DNA of 64,000 nt from Ornithinimicrobium cavernae (GTDB lineage: Bacteria; Actinomycetota; Actinomycetes; Actinomycetales; Dermatophilaceae), in the NCBI RefSeq assembly GCF_003121625.1, contig NZ_QDDJ01000015.1, forward strand, positions 83,972-147,971. The letters run 5' to 3'. Positions within the stretch are counted from its first letter, which is position 1, and the number at the start of each line of letters is the position of its first letter. The translations under genes and the position numbers were made by a program. Under the pieces are notes generated by a model. It saw only the letters and a list, made by a program, of their open reading frames with translations, searched no databases and was not told the origin of the DNA. Below, piece by piece: positions 15,775-23,387 of this stretch.

Positions 15775-17181
15775 CTAGTCCCGGGTCTCCTTGACGGTGT
15801 GTGCCGCCACACCGGCCCAGTGGTCGAGGACGTTGGCGTGCTCGGGCACGGCGACCGGCCGCAGCCGCTCGATGAGGGAGAGGACCTGCCGCGGGATCTG
15901 GACGGAGTCCCTCCCGTGGTGCAGTAGCTCCTCCAGCGCCAGGTCGATGAGGTCGCAGATGTGCTGTGGCCGGTGCACCAGCCGGACCGCGCCACCGTGC
16001 CGCACTGCCCTGGGCAGGTCACGCCGGGTGACCAGCAGCGCGAGCACCCGGTGCAGCTCGTCGGTGACCTGGCTGGCGGTCGTCGGGTCGTTGATCGCCG
16101 GGCTGAGGGCCCGCTCGGCGATGTCGACGAGCTTGCGCACGCCGAAGGACGGATCCTGGTGGAAGGCGCGGCACTGCTCCACGACGATCATCCGGCGGAC
16201 AAGCCCCAGCTCGAAGGGCCGCACCCACTCCTGCTCGTCCTGGTGCTCGCTCAGCGTGATCTCCTGCTGCGGCAGCGGCAGACCCCAGATCCGCACCAGG
16301 GGCGCACCCTCGGTGACATAGCGCCCCACCGGGATGAGCACCTCGACCACCGCCCCGTGCTGCGTCGCCCACTCCACCAGCGTGCGGTGGCCCACCTCCA
16401 CGACGTAGCCGTGCCGACGGGACGTCAGCTCCAGCAGGGTCGTGGCCGCCGGCGGTCCTCAGTCCGCGTCGCGGTGCAGTGCCGGAGGACTGTCGGCCCT
16501 CGGAAAGTACTTGTCGCTCACCCGCATCGCCCGGTCGCCGAGCTGGGACACGATCGAGAAGACCTGGATCGACGTCGTGATGTGCTGGATGAACAGCAGG
16601 AAGGTCCCCACGCTGGCGAGCACCAGCCCGAAGGCGACGGTGATCGAGATCTGGGGGACGAAGGAGGCCTCACCCGAGGCGCCCTGGACGGCACGCAGCA
16701 CGGTGAGGGCATAGGCGAAGGTCGCGGCGAACACACCGATGGTGGTCTGGGTGATCCGGCTGGAGAGGAAGTCGCTGAGGAGGCGGGGGCTGAACTGGCT
16801 GCTCGCCAGCTGCACCACCACCATCGTGATGGTGAAGACCAGACCGGTGACCGAGATCATCGCCCCGGCGATGGTGCTCAGCATGCTGCGGGCGCCGTCG
16901 GCGCCTCCCTGGAAGACGTGCGGCAGCTGATCGGCGACGGTCTCCTCCCACTCGGGCAGGAGCGCACCGACCAGTGTGGCCGTGACGACGATGACGGTCG
17001 GCAGCACCCAGAACGGACGCCAGAGGCGGCTCCACCGGCTGCTGCGTCGCATCTGCGGCAGCACGCCGACCAGGTCGACATCCTCGATGTCGTCGACCTC
17101 TGCCGCCACGGAGCCGTCAGGGGGTCTCGTCCATGATCGTCCCACCCTGCCAGGCCAGATCGGGCCGTGCACGGAGGACAT
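15775..17181 (-). pseudogene. DUF2254 membrane protein gene interrupted by an in-frame TGA
   Basis: Two same-frame pieces make up one DUF2254 protein. The first (17181-16459) has an N-terminal cytosolic segment and four hydrophobic helices (FWVLPTVIVVTATLVGALL; the ISVTGLVFTITMVVVQLASSQFSPRLL block typical of the family; VFAATFAYALTV; FGLVLASVGTFLLFI) and stops at TGA 16459-16461. Reading straight on in the same frame gives the missing GYV motif (TSRRHGYVVEVG) and the conserved C-terminal domain with DPSFGVRKLVDIAERALSPAINDPTTA, ending at 15775. A GTG at 16401 could restart translation but would omit the GYV segment. Normal members are a single protein of about 430-460 aa. The N-terminal start is also unclear: an ATG at 17134 would fit if a five-G run at 17120-17124 lost one base. 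Confidence 0.75.
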
Positions 17182-17207
17182 GGGCCAGTCAGCCCATCGG
17201 ACCGCCC

Positions 17208-17567
17208 TCAGCCCGGGCCGTCGGGGTGGGCGGCCTCCCACGCGCGGACCAGCTTCTGCGGCACGCACATCGCCCAGGCCTCGACGACGAACTCACGCGC
17301 CTCCAGGGGGTCGAGGCGGTCCAGGCGGGCGCCCACCCAGTTGAAGCGGAGGTCGCTGGGCGCGGGCATCAGGAAGGTGTCCGGGTCGCTGGCTACCAGT
17401 CCGTCCCGGTGCTCCTTCGGGAAGCCGAACTCGATGATCTCCTCGTCCAGGGAGAAGGCCACGAAGACGATCGAGCCGACGCGGAACTTCCGGCGCCCGC
17501 GCACGAAGACCTCATAGGCCCGCTCGAGCGTGAGCGCGACCGCGCGGACGTCCTCCACATCAGCCAT
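17208..17567 (-). CDS. MmcQ/YjbR-family protein
   Basis: 119 aa from ATG 17567; the open frame extends far upstream but is non-coding there. It shows the YjbR fold: an N-terminal helix with VEDVRAVALTL, GRRKFRVGSIVFVAFS, the DEEIIEFGFPKEHRDGLV segment and FNWVGARLDRLDPLEAREFVVEAW. MmcQ/YjbR proteins are double-wing DNA-binding-like folds of unknown role. Lies between the broken DUF2254 gene and a membrane-protein gene, all on the minus strand. Confidence 0.8.
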   Translation of the reverse strand: MADVEDVRAVALTLERAYEVFVRGRRKFRVGSIVFVAFSLDEEIIEFGFPKEHRDGLVASDPDTFLMPAPSDLRFNWVGARLDRLDPLEAREFVVEAWAMCVPQKLVRAWEAAHPDGPG

Positions 17568-17632
17568 CGGCCTGCCGTCCCACCATGTGCCCCAGTGAAC
17601 CGCACCGCCGCGTCGGGTGACCAGCGAGACGC

Positions 17633-18229
17633 TCAGCCGGTCACGGCGAGCGCGAGGCAGAGGCCGCCCATGGCGACGTCCAGGCCGATGCACCACACGG
17701 CGAGGGAGCGGTTGACGACCACGTCGCGCCGGTAGTGCCACACGTCCCAGAGGGCGTGGGCCGCGAGCGCGAGGCCGGCCACGGCGAGCCCGAGCCGCGG
17801 CGAGAGGGACAGCGCCACGACGGCGACGCCGAAGTAACCGAGCATGGCCACGGCCTGGACCGCCGTGATCCGTCCGGCACCGGTGAGGGTCCCGACCAGC
17901 AGCAGGACCACACCAGCGAGCGCGAACAGCACCCACCACGGGAGGGTCACCAGGAACCCGGCGAAAGCGAGGGCGCTGAAGACCGGGACACCGAGCCACG
18001 AGACCCACCGGGTGCGCGTGGCGGCGGCCCCCAGGTAGCACAGGGCCGCCACGCCGACCGACGTCGCGGGCGTCATCGCGGTGGTCCCCGCCGTGAGGCC
18101 CTCGCCCTCCAGGGCCGCGAGGCCATAGGTCATGCCGACGGCGCTGAGCACGCCGAGCGCGATCCAGACGGTCAGGAAGGTGCTGGTGCCGACCCGCGGC
18201 ACGGGGGCGGTGAGGGTGGTGGTCGTCAT
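17633..18229 (-). CDS. Six-helix integral membrane protein of unknown function
   Basis: 198 aa from ATG 18229, preceded by AAGGGAA. About six hydrophobic segments cover residues 15-195, with a conserved-looking AHALWDVWHYRRDVVVNRSLAVWC near the end. I do not recognise the family with certainty. It is divergent from the DJ-1/AraC regulator with 130 bp between the starts, so the regulator may control it. Confidence 0.72.
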   Translation of the reverse strand: MTTTTLTAPVPRVGTSTFLTVWIALGVLSAVGMTYGLAALEGEGLTAGTTAMTPATSVGVAALCYLGAAATRTRWVSWLGVPVFSALAFAGFLVTLPWWVLFALAGVVLLLVGTLTGAGRITAVQAVAMLGYFGVAVVALSLSPRLGLAVAGLALAAHALWDVWHYRRDVVVNRSLAVWCIGLDVAMGGLCLALAVTG

Positions 18230-18347
18230 GAGGGTTCCCTTCTGCGGGACGGGTGGTCTCCCTCGACGATGCCGCGGCGGCTCGCGCTCCGGACCGCGAT
18301 GGCCGGAATCCTGGGAAATCCGTCCGCCCGGACACCGCTCGTGCTGC

Positions 18348-18359
18348 CATGCTGAGGGC
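18348..18359 (+). promoter_or_regulatory. -10 element, leaderless AraC-family gene
   Basis: CATGCT at 18348-18353 is followed after 6 nt by the ATG at 18360; no ribosome site is present. Confidence 0.4.
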
Positions 18360-19340
18360 ATGGCGGCTTCGGAGGTGCTCGTCCTCGGCTACGACGGCGC
18401 AGAGCTGGTCGACATCGCGAGCGTCACCTCGGCGCTGGCCCTCGCCAACCGGCTGGGGGCCAGGCCTCGGTATGCCGTGCGGCTGGCCACCCTCGGAGGT
18501 CGCGACATCCTGTGCGACTCGGGGCAGCGCCTCCGCGCCCAGTGCGACCTGGCGGACGTGGCGTCGGTGGACACGCTCGTCGTCTCCGGGGGTCTGGGGC
18601 ACGACCCGGCCAGCCGCAACGGCCAGCTGGTCGGGCACGTCCGTAGGCTCGCGGGCACTGCCCGGAGGGTGGCCTCGGTCTGCACCGGCACCACGGTGCT
18701 GGCGGCGGCCGGACTGCTGGACGGCCGTCGGGCGACGACGCACTGGTTCTACGCCGCCGACCTGGCCCGGAGGTTCCCGCGTGTGCGGGTCGACTCCACG
18801 CCCGTCTACATCCGCGAGGGCCGCTACGCCACGTCCGGCGGCGTCACCGCCTCCCTGGACCTGACCCTCGCGTTCATCGAGGAGGACCACACGGCCGAGC
18901 TCGCCCGCTGGGTCGCCATGGGGATGGTCACCTACCTGCAGCGGCCCGGCAACCAGGCCCAGATGAGCATCTTCACCGAGGCGCCGCACCCGGACCACGC
19001 GGTGGTCCGTCAGGTGCTCGACCACGCGCTGGCCCACCCGGACGACGACCTGCGCACCAGCACCCTGGCGCACCTCGCCGGGGTGAGCAGCAGGCAGCTG
19101 ACCCGGCTCTTCCAGGAGCACCTGCACGCCCCGCCCGCGGCCGCCGTGCGACGCATCCGCCTGGAGCTCGCCGCCCGCCTGATCGCCTCCACGGACCTGA
19201 CCAGCGCCCAGGTCGCCCGCCGCTGCGGCTTCAGCTCTGCCGAGACCCTCCGGCAGGCGTTCACGACCCGCTACGGCACCAGCCCCCGCGCCTTCCGGAG
19301 CACCCACGCCCGGTCGACCGTCGCGTCCCGGCCCGCCTGA
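18360..19340 (+). CDS. GlxA-type regulator: DJ-1/PfpI domain plus AraC HTH
   Basis: 326 aa. Residues 5-185 are a DJ-1/PfpI-like domain (EVLVLGYDGAELVDIASV, then the elbow SVCTGTTVLAAAGLLDGRRATTHW containing the conserved Cys). The C-terminal 100 residues are an AraC double HTH (STLAHLAGVSSRQLTRLFQEHL and SAQVARRCGFSSAETLRQAF). Such regulators usually sense small metabolites and activate neighbouring catabolic or detoxification genes. It is divergent from the six-helix membrane protein gene, the most likely target. Confidence 0.9.
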   Translation: MAASEVLVLGYDGAELVDIASVTSALALANRLGARPRYAVRLATLGGRDILCDSGQRLRAQCDLADVASVDTLVVSGGLGHDPASRNGQLVGHVRRLAGTARRVASVCTGTTVLAAAGLLDGRRATTHWFYAADLARRFPRVRVDSTPVYIREGRYATSGGVTASLDLTLAFIEEDHTAELARWVAMGMVTYLQRPGNQAQMSIFTEAPHPDHAVVRQVLDHALAHPDDDLRTSTLAHLAGVSSRQLTRLFQEHLHAPPAAAVRRIRLELAARLIASTDLTSAQVARRCGFSSAETLRQAFTTRYGTSPRAFRSTHARSTVASRPA

Positions 19341-19354
19341 CGGCGACACACGCC

Positions 19355-19436
19355 GATGTCGTCTTGGAGCCGCAAAGCGTTCTTCGAGCCGGCTATTACA
19401 CGCTCTCAGAACGATGCGCGGCTCCAAGACGACGTC
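19355..19436. repeat. Long inverted repeat (18 of 19 bp) with inner dyad
   Basis: Arms at 19355-19373 and 19418-19436 match over 19 bp with one G-T pair; 16 bp (GTCGTCTTGGAGCCGC and its complement) are perfect. A second, inner 6-bp dyad (CGTTCT 19378-19383 / AGAACG 19408-19413) extends the stem after a 4-nt internal loop, leaving a 24-nt loop. It begins 15 bp after the AraC-type gene and has no U-tract. It could be a terminator, a regulatory RNA element or an end of a mobile element. Confidence 0.6.
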
Positions 19437-19741
19437 CGCACCGCCGACACGGTCGTATCCGACCTTGCCGCACTGAGCGTGGTCGCACGCCACGGCCGCG
19501 AGGCGCTCCTGTGCACAGGACGTGCCGAGCGACGTCGATCGCGCAGGTTCGCCGGGCCAGCTGTGCAATCCTCGCTCTTTCTCGCCAGTCCCGCTGGACC
19601 GGTCCGAACTTTCGGCGATCCTGGAGCAACGAACCGGGCCTACCCGCCGGTCCACCGGACATTTTCCGGCGAGAGCCCCCTTCGACCGGAAACCCTTGTT
19701 GACCTGCGGTTTTAGTGGTTTTCGAGCCCGCACGGGTGCCT

Positions 19742-19754
19742 CATACTCGTTCCT
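19742..19754 (+). promoter_or_regulatory. -10 element of leaderless dap operon promoter
   Basis: CATACT at 19742-19747 lies 7 nt before the GTG at 19755, with no Shine-Dalgarno sequence. Confidence 0.45.
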
Positions 19755-20474
19755 GTGCCGCTGCAGATCGGGATCTTCGGACGGGGCCGCCTCGGCTCCG
19801 CGATCGCCGCTGCCGCCGAGCGGGCCGACGACCTCGAGGTGGCCTGGCAGGTCGGCCGGGAGGCACAGGACCTCTCCCCCGTCGACGTGGCCCTCGAGGT
19901 GAGCCACGGCGACGCCGTCGCGGACCGCCTCGAGTGGGCCCGGGCGACCGGCACGGCCCTGGTCATCGGCACCACCGGCTGGGACCCGGCCCTCGCCCGG
20001 GTGAGCGGCGGGGAGAGCCCGGCGAACGGCATACTCATCGCCCCGAACTTCTCCCTCACCGTCGCCCTCATGCGGCGCATCGCCCTGGCCCTCGGGGGCT
20101 ACGCGCAGCTGCAGGACGCCGACCTGGCCGTCAGCGAGGTCCACCACACCCGCAAGGTCGACGCCCCCAGCGGCACCGCGCTCCTGCTCCGCGACGCACT
20201 CGCCCGGGGTGCGGGCCGCGAGGCCGACAGTGTCCAGACCGCCAGCCTGCGCCTCGGGGACGTCGTCGGGCGGCACGACGTGCACCTGACCAGCGCCGCC
20301 GAGTCGATCACCCTCACGCACGAGGCGCACAACCGGGAGATCTACGGCCTGGGCGCCCTGACCGCGGTGCGCTGGCTGCACGGCCGCCGCGGCACCTTCA
20401 CCTTCGACGACCTCGCCGCAGAGGTCCTCGACCCACTGTTCCAACCCACACCCACACAGAAGGAGGAACCATGA
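19755..20474 (+). CDS. dapB: 4-hydroxy-tetrahydrodipicolinate reductase (DapB)
   Basis: 239 aa, somewhat short (usual 245-270). The N-terminal dinucleotide loop reads GIFGRGRLGSAI, which departs from the usual GxxGRMG. The catalytic block SEVHHTRKVDAPSGTAL is intact (His-His, Lys and the SGT loop), and the GT motif IGTTGWDPA is present. DapB reduces the product of DapA with NAD(P)H to tetrahydrodipicolinate. First gene of an operon in which every junction overlaps; its stop overlaps the dapA start (ATGA), and dapA also has a strong AGGAGG site. Confidence 0.9.
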   Translation: MPLQIGIFGRGRLGSAIAAAAERADDLEVAWQVGREAQDLSPVDVALEVSHGDAVADRLEWARATGTALVIGTTGWDPALARVSGGESPANGILIAPNFSLTVALMRRIALALGGYAQLQDADLAVSEVHHTRKVDAPSGTALLLRDALARGAGREADSVQTASLRLGDVVGRHDVHLTSAAESITLTHEAHNREIYGLGALTAVRWLHGRRGTFTFDDLAAEVLDPLFQPTPTQKEEP

Positions 20475-21445
20475 GCGGTGCACAGTTCACCGGCCTCGGC
20501 GTCGCGCTCGCGACCCCGTTCACCACAGGGACGGAGGGGTCCGCGAAGCCCCTTGCCACAGGAGGTTCCTCCCGCAAGCGGCCCGCCGTGGACCTCACGG
20601 CGTTCCGGTCCCTGGTCGAGCACGTCGTCGCCGGCGGCACCGACTTCCTGGTGGTCCTCGGGTCCACCGGAGAGGCCGCGACGGTCGATGAGCAGGAGCG
20701 CGCCGCGCTGATCGAGACGGCCCGGTCGGCCGCCCCGGGTGTGCCGCTGGTCGTGGGCACCGGGCACAACAACACGGAGTATGCCGTGGAGCTGGCCCGC
20801 GATGCCGTCGCCTCGGGAGCAGACGGGCTGCTCGTGGTCACCCCCTACTACAACAAGCCGCAGCCGGCCGGGATCGTGGCGCACTTCCGCGCGATCGCCG
20901 AGGAGCTGCCGGGCGTCCCGGTCATCGCCTACAACGTGCCCGGCCGCACCGGGTCCAACCTCGCCCCGGAGACGCTGCGCGAGCTGTGGGCGATCCCGGA
21001 GGTCGTGGCCGTCAAGGAGTCCTCCGGCGACCTGCGCCAGATCGCCCAGGTCTGTCAGGAGGCGCCGACGGGGAAGACCGTCCTCGCCGGCGACGACGAC
21101 CTGGCCCTGCCGGCGATCGCCGTCGGCGCGACCGGCCTGATCTCGGTGTGCGGCAACGTCGCCCCCGCCCAGACCTCCGCCCTCGTGCGGGCCGCCGTGG
21201 CCGGCGACCTGACCCTCGCGCGCGGGCTCAACACCGAGCTGGCGCCGCTGATGTCGGCGCTGTTCTCCGAGTCCAACCCGGTGCCGCTCAAGGCCGCCCT
21301 GGCGTGCCTGGGCCTGGCCACCGGCATGGTGCGCTCGCCGCTCGCGCCGGCTGCCCCCGACACCTGGGCCCGCATCCAGTCGGCGCTGTCCGGCCTGGGT
21401 CTGGGCACCCGCCACCGCACCGCGGAGCTGGAGGTGGCCTCATGA
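20471..21445 (+). CDS. dapA: 4-hydroxy-tetrahydrodipicolinate synthase (DapA)
   Basis: 324 aa with AGGAGG 4 nt before the ATG. The Schiff-base Lys lies in VVAVKESSGDL and the catalytic Tyr in VIAYNVPGRTGSN; the substrate loop reads LGSTGEA where GTTGE is commoner. Between the first strand (GVALATPF) and the first helix (VDLTAFRSLVEH) there is an insertion of about 20 residues, including GTEGSAKPLATGGSS, that is not normal for DapA. It condenses pyruvate with aspartate semialdehyde. Overlaps dapD by ATGA. Confidence 0.92.
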   Translation: MSGAQFTGLGVALATPFTTGTEGSAKPLATGGSSRKRPAVDLTAFRSLVEHVVAGGTDFLVVLGSTGEAATVDEQERAALIETARSAAPGVPLVVGTGHNNTEYAVELARDAVASGADGLLVVTPYYNKPQPAGIVAHFRAIAEELPGVPVIAYNVPGRTGSNLAPETLRELWAIPEVVAVKESSGDLRQIAQVCQEAPTGKTVLAGDDDLALPAIAVGATGLISVCGNVAPAQTSALVRAAVAGDLTLARGLNTELAPLMSALFSESNPVPLKAALACLGLATGMVRSPLAPAAPDTWARIQSALSGLGLGTRHRTAELEVAS

Positions 21446-22263
21446 CGACGGTGACCACGGACCTGCAGGACTACCTCAGCACCCCTGTCGCCCAGCTGCG
21501 GGAGGACCCGGCCTCGGCCGAGCGCCTCGGCGAGTTCCTCGACGCGCTCGAGGCCGGCGAGGTGCGCGCCGCCGAGCGCGACAGCGACGGCACCTGGCGC
21601 GCCAACACCTGGGTGAAGTCCGGCATCCTGGTGGCCTTCGCGCTCAGCGAGACCGTCACCCTGCCCGGGTGGCCGGGCGGCGCGGTCGACAAGTCGCTGG
21701 TCCCGCCGCGGCAGATCGACCCGGCCCACGGCATACGGCTGGTCCCCGGCGGCACCTCGGTGCGCCGCGGTGCCGGCCTCGCGGCGGGCACCGTCGTGAT
21801 GCCGCCCAGCTATCTCAACACCGGCGCCTGGGTCGGGGCCGGCTCCATGGTCGACAGCCACGTGCTGGTCGGGTCCTGCGCGCAGGTCGGTGAGCGGGTC
21901 CACCTGTCCACCGCGGTGCAGCTCGGCGGCGTGCTCGAGCCGGTCGGCGCCACCCCGGTGGTCGTCGAGGACGACGCGTTCATCGGTGCGCAGTGCGGGC
22001 TCTACGAGGGGGTCGTGGTCCGCGAGCGCGCGGTGCTGGCCCCCGGCGTGACCCTCACCTCCCGCACGGTGATCTACGACCTGGTCAACGGCCGCGAGGT
22101 GCAGGGCGAGGTCCCGGCCGGCGCCGTCGTGGTGCCGGGGTCGCGTCCCGCCCGGGGGGAGTATGCCGAGCGGCTGGGTCTGTCCCTCTACGCGCCGGTC
22201 ATCGTGAAGTACCGGGACGGCTCGACCGACGCCTCCACCGTCCTGGAAGAGGCGTTGCGGTGA
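21442..22263 (+). CDS. dapD: Tetrahydrodipicolinate N-succinyltransferase (DapD), short type
   Basis: 273 aa. The left-handed beta-helix hexapeptide region runs from about 100 to 250, with MVDSHVLVGSCAQVGERVHLS and LYEGVVVRE carrying the catalytic Asp and Glu positions. Length and N-terminal pattern (LDALEAGEVRAAERDSDGTWRANTWVK) follow the E. coli type (274 aa) rather than the roughly 317-aa actinobacterial enzymes such as that of Mycobacterium. This suggests an acquired or paralogous origin. Transfers succinyl from succinyl-CoA to tetrahydrodipicolinate. Coupled on both sides (ATGA upstream, GTGA downstream). Confidence 0.88.
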   Translation: MTTVTTDLQDYLSTPVAQLREDPASAERLGEFLDALEAGEVRAAERDSDGTWRANTWVKSGILVAFALSETVTLPGWPGGAVDKSLVPPRQIDPAHGIRLVPGGTSVRRGAGLAAGTVVMPPSYLNTGAWVGAGSMVDSHVLVGSCAQVGERVHLSTAVQLGGVLEPVGATPVVVEDDAFIGAQCGLYEGVVVRERAVLAPGVTLTSRTVIYDLVNGREVQGEVPAGAVVVPGSRPARGEYAERLGLSLYAPVIVKYRDGSTDASTVLEEALR

Positions 22264-23387
22264 GCGTCGCGACCCGGGTCACCTCGCTGTCGCCGTCGCT
22301 GATCCGCGCGATGTCCGTGGGCGCGCCGCCGGAGGCCATCGACCTCGGTCTCGGCGTGCCCGGCTGGGCGCTGCCGGAGCCGGCCGGCCGGGCACTGGCC
22401 GAGTGCGCCGGCCGGGAGGAGCCGCTCGGCTACGGCCCCAACGGCGGTGCCCCCGAGCTGGTCTCGGCGATCGCGGACTACCACCTGCTCGCGGACGACG
22501 ACGGCGCCGACCAGGTCATGGTGACCGCCGGCAGCCAGGCGGCGCTGACCGCGCTGTTCCTGGCCCACGTCTCCCCCGGTCAGCTCGTGCTGGTCCCCGA
22601 TCCCGGCTTCCCGGCCTACGCCACGCTGGCCCGGCTCGCCGGCGCGGTCCCGGTGCCCTACCGGCTCGGCCCGCGCGGCGACCTGGACGCGGAGGCGTTC
22701 ACGCAGGCGCTGGACTCCGGTGACGTGGCGCTCGCCGTGCTCAACCACCCCGGCAACCCGACCGGTGGCGGGGCCTCGCTGGATGCCCTGGCCACGGTGG
22801 CGTCGGCGTGCCGCGCGGCCGGTGCCGTGCTCGTTTCCGACGAGGTCTACCGCGAGGTCTACCTCGGTCGGCGGCCCGCCTCGCTGCGCGACGTGACCGA
22901 CAGCGGTGTGGTCGTGTCGTCGGTGAGCAAGGGCTGGGCGGCTCCCGGGCTGCGCGTCGGTTGGGCGGTCGGCGACCCCGGCCTGCTGCAGCCGGCCCGC
23001 CTGGTGCACAACGCCATGACGACCAGCGCCGCGCGCCCCAGCCAGCTGGCGGCGACCGCGCTGCTGCGCTCCTCCGAGCAGGTGCTGCGCCAGACGCGGC
23101 GCGAGCTGATCCAGCGCTGGTCGATCGCCCAGACCGGGCCCGCGGCCGTGCGGCCGGTGGCGACGCCGGCCGGTGGCTTCTATGCGTGGATCCCGGTGCC
23201 GGAGTGGGAGGCCCACGACACCTTCGGCTTCTGCCGGCGGGTGCGCGACGAGGGCCACGTGATCGTGGTCCCCGGCACCGCCTTCGGTGCCGCCGGCGAG
23301 GGCTACGTGCGGGTCTCCTGCGGTGGCGACCCCCGGCTGCTGGCCCAGGGCCTGTCGCGGATGGCCCCGTTCTGGGAGGCCTCGTGA
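22260..23387 (+). CDS. dapC: Succinyldiaminopimelate aminotransferase-like (DapC)
   Basis: 375 aa, fold type I PLP enzyme. The PLP lysine is in VVSSVSKGWAAPGLRVGW, the NxP motif in VLNHPGNPTGGG, the Asp/Tyr pair in VSDEVYREVYLG and the C-terminal Arg in GYVRVSCGG. It probably aminates N-succinyl-2-amino-6-ketopimelate with glutamate. The genome order dapB-A-D-C supports that role; general aminotransferase activity cannot be excluded. GTG starts overlap stops at both ends. Confidence 0.82.
   Translation: MSVATRVTSLSPSLIRAMSVGAPPEAIDLGLGVPGWALPEPAGRALAECAGREEPLGYGPNGGAPELVSAIADYHLLADDDGADQVMVTAGSQAALTALFLAHVSPGQLVLVPDPGFPAYATLARLAGAVPVPYRLGPRGDLDAEAFTQALDSGDVALAVLNHPGNPTGGGASLDALATVASACRAAGAVLVSDEVYREVYLGRRPASLRDVTDSGVVVSSVSKGWAAPGLRVGWAVGDPGLLQPARLVHNAMTTSAARPSQLAATALLRSSEQVLRQTRRELIQRWSIAQTGPAAVRPVATPAGGFYAWIPVPEWEAHDTFGFCRRVRDEGHVIVVPGTAFGAAGEGYVRVSCGGDPRLLAQGLSRMAPFWEAS

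Larger units (their letters stand above)
19341..19754. other. 414-bp non-coding gap with a long hairpin and a dap-operon promoter
   Basis: No credible gene on either strand. It holds the hairpin at 19355-19436, a less GC-rich stretch with ACATTTTCC and GGTTTTAGTGG near 19660-19722, a TTGACC at 19699-19704, and the -10 element CATACT at 19742-19747, 7 nt before the dapB GTG. Confidence 0.6.

Noticed and set aside
17208..20483. 1091-aa open frame on the minus strand
   Set aside because: Its upper part runs antiparallel through the AraC, dapB and intergenic region with Arg/Gly-biased translation typical of GC-rich shadow frames. Only the last 119 residues (MmcQ/YjbR) are real.
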